Below, piece after piece: positions 7,883 to 16,328 of a stretch of 62,781 nucleotides of DNA. The stretch spans positions 1 through 62,781 of the forward strand of contig DATMNI010000413.1 in the NCBI GenBank assembly GCA_035570275.1, read 5' to 3'. The stretch comes from DATMNI01 sp035570275. Lineage in GTDB: Bacteria > Acidobacteriota > Terriglobia > Bryobacterales > Bryobacteraceae. The translations under genes and the position numbers were made by a program. Below the pieces are notes generated by a model. That model searched no databases, had not been told where the DNA came from, and worked only from the letters and a program-made list of their open reading frames with translations. Numbering within the stretch: position 1 is the first letter of the stretch; each line of letters begins with the position of its first letter.

Positions 7883-8836
7883 ATGCGCTTGATACACATC
7901 GGAATCGCTTTAACCCTGGCAACGGCGGGGTTCGCCGACACCATCGTCCTGAAGAACGGCCGCGTGATTAATGGCACATATTTAGGCGGAACGCCTCGCC
8001 AGGTGAAGGTGGAGGCGGGTGACCAGATTACCACCTTGGACGTCAGTGACATCGCCCGCATCGAGTTCAGCGGCGGCGGTATGCCGTCGTCCCGTGTGGA
8101 TGACGGGCGCCCCTCGCTGCGCCGGGCGGACAACGGGGACAGCTCCGATGGCCGGCCTTCGATGCGCCGTGCGGACAGCGGGGATAGCTCCGGTGGGCGG
8201 CCCACGCTGCGCCGGGCAGACAACGCCGCGCCCCAGTCTCAGGACGATCCCGACCGGCCCGTGCTGCGCCGCACCGAAGGCAATGTCTTCCGCCCCGATA
8301 CCACTCCGGCTCCAGCCGCGGCACCGCGCGATCCGATCAATCTGCCGGCCGGCACCAACCTGGTGGTCCGCATGATTGACCCCGTGGATTCGGAAACCGC
8401 TCACGTGGGACAGAGCTACGCGGCCAGCCTGGATCAACCGGTAATGCTGAACGGCGAATCGGTAATTCCGCGCGGCGCGGACGTTACGGTGAAGTTGGTG
8501 GACTCCAAGGAGTCCGGCAAGCTCACGGGCAAGGCGGAACTGACTTTGGACCTGGCTTCCGTCCGGGTGAACGGCAAGATGGTGGACATCAACACCTCGA
8601 CCGTGCAGCGCGAGAGCGATTCCCGCGGAGCGCGCACGGCCAAAGTGGCCGGCGGGACGGCGGCGGTAGGCGCGATCATCGGCGCGATCGCCGGCGGTGG
8701 CAAGGGCGCGGCTATCGGCGCCGGAGCCGGAGCTGCGGCAGGCGCGGGCGCCGAAGTGGTGACCAAGGGCCAGAAGGTCAAGATTCCCGCCGAGACCCGG
8801 CTGACCTTCGTGTTGGGCAGCGACGTGGTGATCTGA
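7883..8836 (+). CDS. secreted glycine-zipper protein with 15-residue tandem repeats
   Basis: About 317 residues from ATG 7883, preferred to 7841 because a signal peptide begins there (MRLIHIGIALTLATAGFADT) after an upstream GGAGGAA. The mature N-terminus (IVLKNGRVINGTY) resembles small beta domains seen in acidobacterial exported proteins. Residues about 75-135 hold a repeated unit of about 15 residues with the pattern GRPxxRRADxGDSS, alternating basic and acidic. The following part forms a beta-rich domain (INLPAGTNLVVRMIDPVDSE). A glycine zipper (AAVGAIIGAIAGGGKGAAIG) near residue 265 suggests insertion in a membrane or outer-membrane assembly. The role is unknown; cell-envelope structural function is an inference. 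Confidence 0.78.
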   Translation: MRLIHIGIALTLATAGFADTIVLKNGRVINGTYLGGTPRQVKVEAGDQITTLDVSDIARIEFSGGGMPSSRVDDGRPSLRRADNGDSSDGRPSMRRADSGDSSGGRPTLRRADNAAPQSQDDPDRPVLRRTEGNVFRPDTTPAPAAAPRDPINLPAGTNLVVRMIDPVDSETAHVGQSYAASLDQPVMLNGESVIPRGADVTVKLVDSKESGKLTGKAELTLDLASVRVNGKMVDINTSTVQRESDSRGARTAKVAGGTAAVGAIIGAIAGGGKGAAIGAGAGAAAGAGAEVVTKGQKVKIPAETRLTFVLGSDVVI

Positions 8837-8851
8837 CCGGCGGCCAATCGC

Positions 8852-9604
8852 TTGCCTGAATCGACCGGGCCCCGGCCAAGTGCGATTGTTACCGGCGGCA
8901 GTCGTGGAATCGGCCGCGCCATCGCGACGGAACTGGCGAAAACTCATCAGGTGATTGCAACCTGGCGCGGCCGGCGCGACGCCGCCGAGTTGTTGCGCGC
9001 GGAGACGGGCTGCGAGATATTCCAGTGCGACATTTCGAGGCGCGAAGACCGCCGGGCGCTGGTAACGTTCGCGCGCGAGCGGTTTGAAAGGCTGGATCTG
9101 CTGGTAAATAACGCCGGCATGGCTCCGCGCGAGCGGCGCGACCTGCTGGAAACCACCGAGGAGAGCTTCGACGAACTGATCGCCACCAACCTCAAGGGCC
9201 CGCACTTTCTCACCCAGGACGCGGCGCGATGGATGGCCGATCGAAGAGACGGCCGCATCGTTTTCGTGACGTCGATTTCCTCTTACACGGCCTCGGTAAA
9301 TCGCGGCGAGTACTGCATCTCGAAGGCCGGGCTCAGCATGTCGGTGGCACTGTACGCGCAGCGGCTGGCCGAGATCGGCGTCAAGGTTTTCGAGATCCGC
9401 CCGGGTATCATCCGCACCGACATGATCGCCAACGTGGAGAAGGCCTACGATGAGAAGATCGCCGCCGGCCTGCTCCCGCAGCGCCGTATGGGCGAAGGCA
9501 GCGATATCGCCAAAGCCGTCCGCGCCATCGCCGATGGGCTGCTTGACTATTCAACTGGCCAGGTGCTGAACGTGGACGGCGGCTTCAGCCTGCGGAGTTT
9601 GTAG
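8852..9604 (+). CDS. SDR family 3-ketoacyl-ACP reductase-like protein
   Basis: A 250-residue classical SDR. It shows TGGSRGIGR near residue 14, NNAGMAPRERRD, Ser in TSISSYTAS, and the Tyr and Lys of YCISK as the catalytic pair. The C-terminus ends GQVLNVDGGFSL. The only in-frame start before the Rossmann motif appears to be TTG 8852, 15 nt after the preceding stop; no strong ribosome binding site is visible. It differs clearly from the SDR at 6040 (about half the motif residues), so the two are not a recent duplication. This group includes 3-ketoacyl-ACP reductases and sugar dehydrogenases; the substrate is unknown. Confidence 0.87.
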   Translation: MPESTGPRPSAIVTGGSRGIGRAIATELAKTHQVIATWRGRRDAAELLRAETGCEIFQCDISRREDRRALVTFARERFERLDLLVNNAGMAPRERRDLLETTEESFDELIATNLKGPHFLTQDAARWMADRRDGRIVFVTSISSYTASVNRGEYCISKAGLSMSVALYAQRLAEIGVKVFEIRPGIIRTDMIANVEKAYDEKIAAGLLPQRRMGEGSDIAKAVRAIADGLLDYSTGQVLNVDGGFSLRSL

Positions 9605-9665
9605 GCCGCACCTCTCTTGGTTCAACTCCGCTGGTACAACTCTGCCCTTGCTAACCAACCGCGAA

Positions 9666-9711
9666 GGTAGTTCGTCTACCCAATGATGAATATCAGGGTA
9701 GAATATCTACC
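9666..9711. promoter_or_regulatory. paired inverted repeats upstream of an ADOP permease
   Basis: Two inverted repeats share the half-site GGTAG: GGTAG-N5-CTACC at 9666-9680 and GGTAGA-N3-TCTACC at 9697-9711. Their centres are 31 bp apart, about three helical turns, and they end 20 nt before the ATG at 9732. They look like a dimer-binding operator. No regulator gene adjoins, so the protein that binds is unknown. Confidence 0.55.
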
Positions 9712-9731
9712 GGCACCGGGGAGGGTTGGCT

Positions 9732-12413
9732 ATGCGTTGGTGGCAGAGGAAGCGGCTGGAGCGTGAACTGGATCGGGAACTGCTCGACCACCTGGAGTTT
9801 GAGGCATCGGAACAGCGGGATGCCGGCCAGCCGCCAGGCGAAGCCTGGTACGCCGCCCGGCGCGCCTTGGGCAACACAGCATTGGTGAAGGAGACAGTCC
9901 GTGAAGCATGGGGGTGGACCTTCCTCGACGGTTTCTCCCAGGATCTGCGATACGCGTTGCGAACCCTGCGCTGGAATCCCGGCTTTGCCGCGGTTGCGGT
10001 GCTGGCCCTGGCGCTCGGGGTAGGAGCCAACGCGGCGATTTACAGCATTCTGGACGCGGTTTACCTGCGGTTGCTGCCGGTCGAGAAGCCTGAGCGGCTG
10101 GTGGTGTTCACCACCCAGTTTACGCTGGCAAAGGAACTGCGCTACAACCAGAGTTTCTCGTATCCGCTTTACCGCGAGGTGCGCGACCGAACGCAATCGC
10201 TGGAAGGCGCCATCGCGTACCGCAGTCTGATCATGAACGCCGGAATCAACGGATCCACCGAGCGCATCACAGGCGCGATGGTGTCGGGTAACTATTTTTC
10301 CGTTCTAGGCGTTCAGCCCGTAGCGGGAACGCTCGTCGGGCCGGAAGACGACCTGAAACCCGGTTCCGGAGGAGCGCGCGGACCGGTAGCCGTACTCAGC
10401 TATGCCTACTGGAACCGCCGTTTTGGTGGCGATGCCGGAGTGATTGGCACCCGCATCGACTTGAATGGTGCGCCGTTTACGATCGTCGGCGTGGCGCGTG
10501 ACGGTTTTAGCGGCACGGAGGTGGGACAAGCTCCCGATGTTTTTGGTCCGATGATGATGGAATCGCTGCTGAACCCGACCAATCCGAATGGGCTCGATGC
10601 GCCGCGCAACGTCTGGCTGCGCATCATGGGCAGGCTGAAGCAGGCGACCCGTGTACCGCAAGCGGAAGCCGAACTGAGCTTGTTGCTGCAGCGATTCTAC
10701 CAACGCTATTACCTGCAAGGGAGCGACGTGCCGCCGGCTCGGAGGCGCGCCCTCATGGAACAGCGCGTGACCCTGTTGCCAGGGAGCACCGGAACCTCGG
10801 GGCTCCGGAAAAAGTTCTCCCAGCCCTTGACTATCCTCATGGCGGTAGCCGGTTTCGTGCTGCTGATCGCCTGCGCCAACGTGGCCAGCCTGCTGCTGAC
10901 ACGGGCCGCCGGGCGTCAACGGGAAATCGCCATTCGCCTGGCGTTGGGCGCCACTCGGGGACGGCTGGTCTGCCAACTCCTGGTAGAGAGCATGATCCTC
11001 GCCATGGCCGGTTCGACGCTCGGCCTGCTGATATCCCGGTGGGTTCGCGATCTGATTCTGCGGTTCCTGCCGCAAGCCGCCGACGTATCTGTGGCTCTGG
11101 ACCAACAGGTGTTCGGGTTCTGCCTGCTGCTCGGGGTGGCGACGGGCCTCTTGTTCGGTCTGGTTCCAGCCCTGCAGGCAACCAGACCCAGCGTGGCGCC
11201 GGCGCTGAAGGGCGTCGGACATTCCGGCCTCGGTCCAGCGAGGTTGAATCTTAGGCAAGGGCTGGTTGTGCTGCAAGTAGCTTTGTCCGTGTTGCTGCTC
11301 ACCGGAGCCGGTCTGTTCGTGCGATCGCTCGGCAATCTGGAATCCATCGATCCTGGATTCGCGCGGCAAAACGTGCTGCTGCTGGCAGTGGACCCGAGCC
11401 TGAAGAGCTACCCGCCGGCGCAGGCGAAAGCCTTCTACGAGCGGCTTCTGGCGCACGCCAAAACGCTCCCGGGCGTGATTCGCGCCGCCATGGCAGACTC
11501 CTCTCCGTTGGGCAACAACACCAACAACACCACCTACGTGGAAGGCTACCAGCCACGCTCCGACGAACCGGCGTTGGACCCAAACGTCTCGGTAATCACG
11601 CCGGAATACTTCCAGACGATGGGCGTCCGGTTGCTGATGGGGCGTGAGTTCGACGCGCGGGATACCGCCACCGCCCCTCAAGTCGCGGTGATCAACGAGA
11701 CCTTTGCCCGGCATTACTTCCCGGGCCAGAACCCGTTGGGAAGGCGGCTGGGATTTAACAAGGATCGATATGACGTCGAAATTGTCGGCGTAGTGAAGGA
11801 TGCCAAATACGGCAACCTGCGCGAAGCGTCCACCAGAATGCTGTACGGGCCGCTTACGCAGCGCCGCTTGTGGGGCCACATGGTGCTCCATCTGCGAACC
11901 GCCGGCGAAGTTGCACCGTTGGTTGCCGCCGTACGATCCTACGTTCGCGAACTGGACAAGGACCTCCCGGTGTTCGATGTCCAGACGGTGCAGCAGGAGG
12001 TGGATCGGTCGCTCAATCAGGACAAACTGATCGCCACCCTCTCCGGCATGTTCAGCATCCTGGCTCTGGTTCTCTCGGCGATCGGGCTGTACGGTGTGAT
12101 GAGTTACGCGGTAAGCCGGCGCGTGAGAGAAATTGGAATCCGGATGGCGCTGGGCGCGGAAGCGGGGAAAATCGTCGGGCTGGTGCTGAAAGAGGCGGCT
12201 CTGCTGGTGACGGCCGGAGTGCTGGTCGGATTGCCAGCGGCCTACGCGGCGGCGAGAATTGTATCCGGCCTGCTGTATGGTGTAAACCCGGCAGACCCGG
12301 CCAGCGCCTTGTTGGCGACGGCCGCGTTAGGTCTGGTGGCGATGGCTGCCGCATGGATTCCCGCCCGGCGCGCCGCACGCGTCAGTCCAACGGTGGCGCT
12401 GCGATGCGAATAG
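9732..12413 (+). CDS. ADOP-type MacB-like ABC transporter permease
   Basis: About 893 residues. Start ATG 9732 has GGGGAGG 6 nt upstream. Residues 1-75 form the charged N-terminal prefix typical of ADOP permeases (RWWQRKRLERELDRELLDHL), followed by a transmembrane helix around residues 85-110 (LALALGVGANAAI), a long extracytoplasmic MacB-like core, and a block of helices around 375-500. A second MacB_PCD-like core and a final FtsX bundle (EIGIRMALGA, then IPARRAARVSPTVALR) complete the duplicated architecture. No ATPase gene adjoins, which is usual for these orphan permeases. A paired inverted repeat precedes it. The transported or sensed substrate is unknown; export or mechanotransmission as in MacB is inferred from family. 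Confidence 0.92.
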   Translation: MRWWQRKRLERELDRELLDHLEFEASEQRDAGQPPGEAWYAARRALGNTALVKETVREAWGWTFLDGFSQDLRYALRTLRWNPGFAAVAVLALALGVGANAAIYSILDAVYLRLLPVEKPERLVVFTTQFTLAKELRYNQSFSYPLYREVRDRTQSLEGAIAYRSLIMNAGINGSTERITGAMVSGNYFSVLGVQPVAGTLVGPEDDLKPGSGGARGPVAVLSYAYWNRRFGGDAGVIGTRIDLNGAPFTIVGVARDGFSGTEVGQAPDVFGPMMMESLLNPTNPNGLDAPRNVWLRIMGRLKQATRVPQAEAELSLLLQRFYQRYYLQGSDVPPARRRALMEQRVTLLPGSTGTSGLRKKFSQPLTILMAVAGFVLLIACANVASLLLTRAAGRQREIAIRLALGATRGRLVCQLLVESMILAMAGSTLGLLISRWVRDLILRFLPQAADVSVALDQQVFGFCLLLGVATGLLFGLVPALQATRPSVAPALKGVGHSGLGPARLNLRQGLVVLQVALSVLLLTGAGLFVRSLGNLESIDPGFARQNVLLLAVDPSLKSYPPAQAKAFYERLLAHAKTLPGVIRAAMADSSPLGNNTNNTTYVEGYQPRSDEPALDPNVSVITPEYFQTMGVRLLMGREFDARDTATAPQVAVINETFARHYFPGQNPLGRRLGFNKDRYDVEIVGVVKDAKYGNLREASTRMLYGPLTQRRLWGHMVLHLRTAGEVAPLVAAVRSYVRELDKDLPVFDVQTVQQEVDRSLNQDKLIATLSGMFSILALVLSAIGLYGVMSYAVSRRVREIGIRMALGAEAGKIVGLVLKEAALLVTAGVLVGLPAAYAAARIVSGLLYGVNPADPASALLATAALGLVAMAAAWIPARRAARVSPTVALRCE

Positions 12414-12416
12414 AAG

Positions 12417-12827
12417 CTACCGGCCGAAACACCCGCCTGGTTCGGGGCCCACCGAACCGTCGGGAAATCGCCGCCGGGGAAGGGGAGGCACGGGAAGTCC
12501 AAACCGCTCATGCCACCTTACCCAGGCGTCCTGCGTAAATACGCCCGATGGTGCGTTTTCCAGGACCTGGCGGAATTCCTCAGCCGGAACAAATCGCTCA
12601 ACCGCCGCAATATCCGCCGCGGAACCAAACACCATCAAATGCGCCAGAAATGACGGCAGATCTCGCAGTGCCTGTTCCGGTCTGTCATACCAAACCACCT
12701 TGCGCGCGACCTGCAAAAGTTCCGCCGGGTATGGACTTGTCAGAGTTACGTTTCCAGGCCTCCCGGGCTTAGCCCATGCCGGGATTGTAAGACTGGCAGC
12801 TTCGCCAGATTCACCATTTGCGCCCAT
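12417..12827 (-). CDS. antitoxin-like partner of an AbiEii-type nucleotidyltransferase
   Basis: Up to 136 residues. The core from PYPAELLQVARKVVWYDRPE through LPSFLAHLMVFGSAADIAAV to FTQDAWVRWHERFGLPVPPL matches the small protein that commonly accompanies AbiEii/AbiGii-type nucleotidyltransferases in predicted type IV toxin-antitoxin loci. The residues before PYPAELL are poorly supported because they overlap the end of the toxin relic in another frame; no ATG, GTG or TTG lies right at the expected start, so the original start may be lost. It converges with the ADOP permease, ending 3 nt after its stop. Since the toxin is frameshifted, this gene may be a surviving but unneeded antitoxin. Confidence 0.6.
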   Translation of the reverse strand: MGANGESGEAASLTIPAWAKPGRPGNVTLTSPYPAELLQVARKVVWYDRPEQALRDLPSFLAHLMVFGSAADIAAVERFVPAEEFRQVLENAPSGVFTQDAWVRWHERFGLPVPPLPRRRFPDGSVGPEPGGCFGR

Positions 12828-13442
12828 CGCGTCAGATCTGATTGCATGGCTGCGGGGACACGGCTCAGGGTTCCGTCGCCGTAGAATTGCAAGGCCCGGA
12901 TACTTGTGGCCGGGTCAAACTTCCGGTCGATGGCTTTGGCTGCCGCCAACCCAGTTGGTACATCGATACCGTGGGACACCAATGTGTGTATGTCCACGTA
13001 ATCCTTCCAACTTCCCCTGACTTGAATAACCCGCATTTTCATGCCGGCAAGGTCCGCGAGCGAAGCACCAGCACCAGCGATCCCGGAGCCCTGCGTGGAT
13101 CCTCGATCCGTTGAAGAGTGTCGAGCCCGCCGAAGAAAGCCACCTTAACCAGACCTCCTCGATTCACGTACGCCTCCAGGTTATAGCGCTTGCGCTGCAC
13201 CCAGATATCGGCGTTGGCTGGGTCCAGATCCTTGAAGAAGGGCAGCGCCGATTTCAACTGGTCCGGATCAAACCCGGAGGATGAAAAGAAATCGAAGTCT
13301 TCGGAGACACGATGGCCAAGTTGCAGCGCCAGACCGGTGCCGCCGTCAGCACGAAACCAGCGGGCACGGAATCCAGCTCGGGCCACAGCAATCGCTGGGA
13401 CTCGGGCAGGATGTCCAGGCGAGGCTCAAAGTCTCCAGTCAT
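12746..13442 (-). pseudogene. frameshifted AbiEii/AbiGii-type nucleotidyltransferase
   Basis: Three reading frames must be joined to recover one protein. The N-terminus (from ATG 13442: MTGDFEPRLDILPESQRLL to PAGFVL) continues in a second frame as GGTGLALQLGHRVSEDFDFF, the nucleotidyltransferase GG motif plus DFDFF metal-binding strand. It then returns to another frame at ASLADLAGMKMRV, followed by GSWKDYVDIHTL and the C-terminal helices. Breaks lie near 13340 and 13065-13100. The joined product is the family of toxins that modify nucleotides or tRNA in AbiE-type systems. With two breaks it cannot be made whole, so loss of function is likely. The antitoxin-like gene follows and overlaps its 3 prime end. 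Confidence 0.75.
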
Positions 13443-13644
13443 CTCGGAAGACCAACGCGAATTGGCCGCATTTTGGAGTGGTTCGCGACCGCGTGCGGTC
13501 ATTTTGCCAGAACGCGGACTCGGCGGCAGCTTATCGGATCGCGACTGATCCAACGAACGGCGTGTCGCCTGCTAGCCGGCGCGGTGAAGGGCTCGATTAG
13601 ACCCAACGATTAGGCGCTGCCCTTGACAAGTTTTTTCGCGCCAT

Positions 13645-14076
13645 TCACCGGCCTGACGACCCGAAGCCTCCGATACCCCGCACCGAGTCCGCCAGGTCGC
13701 CTTCCAGCCATTCCACGGGCTCATACCGCGCCACAATCATCTGTGCGATGCGGTCGCCGGCGTGGACGGTGTACGGCTCGCGGCCAAGATTCAGCAGGAT
13801 CACGCGAATTTCGCCGCGATACCCGGGGTCGATGGTGCCCGGTGCGTTGGGCATCGTGATCGCATGTTTCAGCGCCAGGCCGCTGCGCGGGCGCACCTGG
13901 GCCTCATATCCGGGCGGGACCTCGACGGTCAACCCGGTGGGCACCAGGCGCGGAAAGCCGGGCTCCAGCGTCGCATCCTCCACCGCGTGCAGGTCCATGC
14001 CGGCGTCTTCCTCCGGTCCGTGCGCGTAGGACGGAAGGATGGCCCGCGGGTGGATTCGTTGAATTCGGATCTGCAT
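13645..14076 (-). CDS. dut: dUTP diphosphatase
   Basis: A 143-residue trimeric-type dUTPase that hydrolyses dUTP to dUMP and pyrophosphate. The five family motifs are readable: EDAGMDLHA (motif 1), VRPRSGLALKH (motif 2), GTIDPGYRGEI (motif 3, with the catalytic Asp and uracil-loop Tyr), GDRIAQMIV (motif 4) and a C-terminal GIGGFGSSGR close to the RGSGGFGSTG P-loop-like motif 5. Length is standard. It is divergent from thyX with only 22 nt between the starts, linking dUMP production to dTMP synthesis. Confidence 0.96.
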   Translation of the reverse strand: MQIRIQRIHPRAILPSYAHGPEEDAGMDLHAVEDATLEPGFPRLVPTGLTVEVPPGYEAQVRPRSGLALKHAITMPNAPGTIDPGYRGEIRVILLNLGREPYTVHAGDRIAQMIVARYEPVEWLEGDLADSVRGIGGFGSSGR

Positions 14077-14098
14077 CTGTTTTCGTTATCATAGCGTC

Positions 14099-15529
14099 TT
14101 GACCCCCACGAAACGCGTCATTACCGTTGCGCCCATGCCGCCGGAGAAGAGCGCCTACGCGCTGGCCCGCTACAGCCGGTCGCCCGATGGGATCCGCGAT
14201 TCCATCGAGTGGGTGCGCACCCACGATTCGCAAAAGTTCCTGGAGAGTTTCTACTTCCAGTACGGCCACGCCTCCATCGCCGACCTGGGCCACACGATGA
14301 TGTGCTTCGAGGGCATTTCGGAGCTGGCCGCCACCGAAATCGAAGAGGAGCCGCTCTGGGACGGCCAGGCGAAATCGTCGCGCTACCAGGATTTCGGCAG
14401 CTCCGGCTTCGTGACGCCGCCCGAACTATCAGAGGACAGCGCCGCCCGGTATCGCGCCGCCGGCGAAGCCCTGCTGGCAGCGTATGCCACCGTGAAGGAT
14501 CTGGCCTTCGCCTGTCTGTGCGAGCGTCTGCCGCGCCCGGCCGACCTGAAGCCGGAGGCTTACCAGCGCAACCTGGCGGCGCGCGCCTTCGACGTGGCGC
14601 GATACCTGCTTTTCTGGGGCGTGCCCACCAACGTCGGCCAGGTGAGCAGCATCCGCACCATGGAAAAGCAGATCCGCCGGCTCAAAGCTTCCGAGTACGC
14701 GGAACTGCGCAGCCTGGGCGGCGAGATCGCGCAAGCGTGCGCCGCCGAACCGGACTGCCGCTGGGACCTCAACGCCGCCGCCGAACCACTGGCCCCCACG
14801 CTGGCCCGCCACGCCGAGCCGGATGAACATGCCGTGCAGTCGCGACATGACCTGAAGCGCTGGGCGGAACAGAACCTGCCGCCCTCCGCCGGCACAACTC
14901 CGGACCGCGTGGACCTGGTCCGGCCCACCAACGTGCCCGCCGATATCGCCGCCACCCTGCTCTATTCCGTGACCAACCGGCCCTTCCGGGACCTGTATGA
15001 ACTGGCCTGCGGCTGGACCGGGCGGCAGCGCGCGGAGGTGATCGACGTGGCGCTGGGCTCGCGCACCCGTCGCGACGAAATTCTCGCCGGCTTCCGCGGC
15101 GGACTCTACGCGTACGATTTCATCATGGATGTGGGCGCCTATCGCGACCTGCACCGCCACCGCCGCTGCCAGAAATTCCGGCAGGCCTACTCCGGAGCCC
15201 TCGGTTTCGACACACCCAGGCTGGTGACGGAGTCCGGGGCCGGCGAGGTGTACGAAACGGCGATGTGCTCAGCCTTCGAAACCCTGCGCCAGTTGCCGGC
15301 GCCCGGCGCGGATTACCTGCTGCCGTTCGGCGCCCGTTCACGTTTCCTGTTCAAGATGGATTTCGCCGAGGCCGAGTACATCTCGCGGCTGCGCAGCGGC
15401 GTGAAGGGCCACTTCAGCTACCGCGAGATCGCGTGGGAGATGAAATGCAAGATGGAGGAGTTGGAGCCCGAATTGGGCCGGCTGATTCAGGCCACGCCGC
15501 CCTGGGTGGAAGATCCGCTGCAGCGTTAG
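14099..15529 (+). CDS. thyX: long two-domain FAD-dependent thymidylate synthase
   Basis: A 476-residue ThyX-family protein, about twice the length of single-domain ThyX. It would methylate dUMP to dTMP using methylene-tetrahydrofolate, NADPH and FAD. The N-terminal half has FYFQYGHASIADLGH and EEPLWDGQAKSSRYQDF, corresponding to the HxS and S-RY regions. The C-terminal half has a second set around YRDLHRHRRCQKFRQ, where the RHR flavin motif is most evident, so the ThyX signature is split across two repeats. The start appears to be TTG 14099, as the first ATG (residue 13) is inside the conserved block. No clear ribosome binding site precedes it. It faces dut across 22 nt. Activity of this long class is inferred from relatedness. 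Confidence 0.85.
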   Translation: MTPTKRVITVAPMPPEKSAYALARYSRSPDGIRDSIEWVRTHDSQKFLESFYFQYGHASIADLGHTMMCFEGISELAATEIEEEPLWDGQAKSSRYQDFGSSGFVTPPELSEDSAARYRAAGEALLAAYATVKDLAFACLCERLPRPADLKPEAYQRNLAARAFDVARYLLFWGVPTNVGQVSSIRTMEKQIRRLKASEYAELRSLGGEIAQACAAEPDCRWDLNAAAEPLAPTLARHAEPDEHAVQSRHDLKRWAEQNLPPSAGTTPDRVDLVRPTNVPADIAATLLYSVTNRPFRDLYELACGWTGRQRAEVIDVALGSRTRRDEILAGFRGGLYAYDFIMDVGAYRDLHRHRRCQKFRQAYSGALGFDTPRLVTESGAGEVYETAMCSAFETLRQLPAPGADYLLPFGARSRFLFKMDFAEAEYISRLRSGVKGHFSYREIAWEMKCKMEELEPELGRLIQATPPWVEDPLQR

Positions 15530-15546
15530 GTGCCAGTGGGGCGGGT

Positions 15547-15728
15547 GGTGGGACGGACGATCGCCCTTTGACGTCTGTTGGGATGGGCGTTCCGCCCGCG
15601 AAACTTCATGAAAAAACCCGGCGGCCACAGGGAATTCCCGGAGGTCCGGGGGTGGCTTTTCGACCCTGCCACCCAGCCGTGATTTGGGTAAGCAAGACAG
15701 ACCTCGGGAGGCGATGGTCTGTCCCACC
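15547..15728. mobile_element. MITE-like element with 19-bp terminal inverted repeats
   Basis: The left end (GGTGGGACGGACGATCGCC, 15547-15565) and the reverse complement of the right end (15710-15728) match at 17 of 19 bases. The 182-bp interior has no convincing gene. The same end sequence occurs at 24701-24719 beside a transposase relic, which suggests a short non-autonomous element. Confidence 0.6.
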
Positions 15729-16055
15729 TGATTCATTGGCGCTCCACGGGAACGCCAAATGTGCAAAGAGTGTTGTCATACGCCGGGATGTACATCTGGC
15801 CATGGCTTGCGGACCAATCGGCCCGAGTGCCGTTGCTACTGCTGTAGGGCCAGGGCGTGGCTGTCGCTAGGAGTGAACAACCCGATTTCATGTCGGACAG
15901 CCTCAACCGCGCGTTTCAAGGGCGCCTGTTGCGTCAGGATCTTGAGAACTTGCCTGCCTTTTTTGTCGGTTGCATCTTGGAGGATCGTACCCTTCCTGAG
16001 GCTGCCTTCGCGTCCCCAGTCCAGAGATGCCAACTTGTCGGCAGCGTTAGTGGCT
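15729..16055. other. 327-bp stretch without a recognised gene
   Basis: Between the MITE-like element and a palindromic repeat. A minus-strand open frame of about 65 codons from TTG 16033 to 15836 (containing GTILQDATDKKGRQVLKIL) has protein-like composition, but I do not recognise it and it has no ribosome binding site. It may be a fragment of a lost gene. Confidence 0.3.
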
Positions 16056-16072
16056 GCGACCCTCTGGGTCGC
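16056..16072. repeat. palindromic repeat, family A (single half)
   Basis: GCGACCCTCTGGGTCGC is a near-perfect palindrome (7-bp arms, 3-base loop). The same 17-mer or its complement occurs at 20622, 24654 and 58803. It lies 35 nt upstream of the antitoxin start at 16107. Confidence 0.8.
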
Positions 16073-16106
16073 GTGCGGTGTACACTACGGATGGAGGGAG
16101 TGACTT

Positions 16107-16328
16107 ATGATTCGAACAGTCGAAGCTGTGATCGATGAGCAGGGCAACGTCCGGCTGCTCGAGCCCGTGCATCTCCCTTCGCCGCGACGCGCGCTCGTCA
16201 CCATTTTGGAGGAGCGGCAAGCCGCAGGCGCTCCCGAGACTGCGCTATTGAGCGAGGCGGCGCTGGCCGAGGATTGGAATCGCCCGGAGGAGGATGAGGC
16301 GTGGCGACACCTGCAGCAGGTGGAGTAA
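16107..16328 (+). CDS. small antitoxin of a PemK/MazF-type locus
   Basis: A 73-residue protein. It begins MIRTVEAVIDEQGNVRLLEP, the start of an AbrB-like or DUF104-like antitoxin strand pair, and ends with an acidic toxin-binding tail (LAEDWNRPEEDEAWRHLQQ). ATG 16107 is preceded by GGAGGGAG. The next gene, a PemK/MazF-like toxin, begins inside its last codons at GTG 16301, an overlap usual in such pairs. The antitoxin frame is intact while the toxin is broken, the order of decay expected if the toxin is lost first. Confidence 0.75.
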   Translation: MIRTVEAVIDEQGNVRLLEPVHLPSPRRALVTILEERQAAGAPETALLSEAALAEDWNRPEEDEAWRHLQQVE

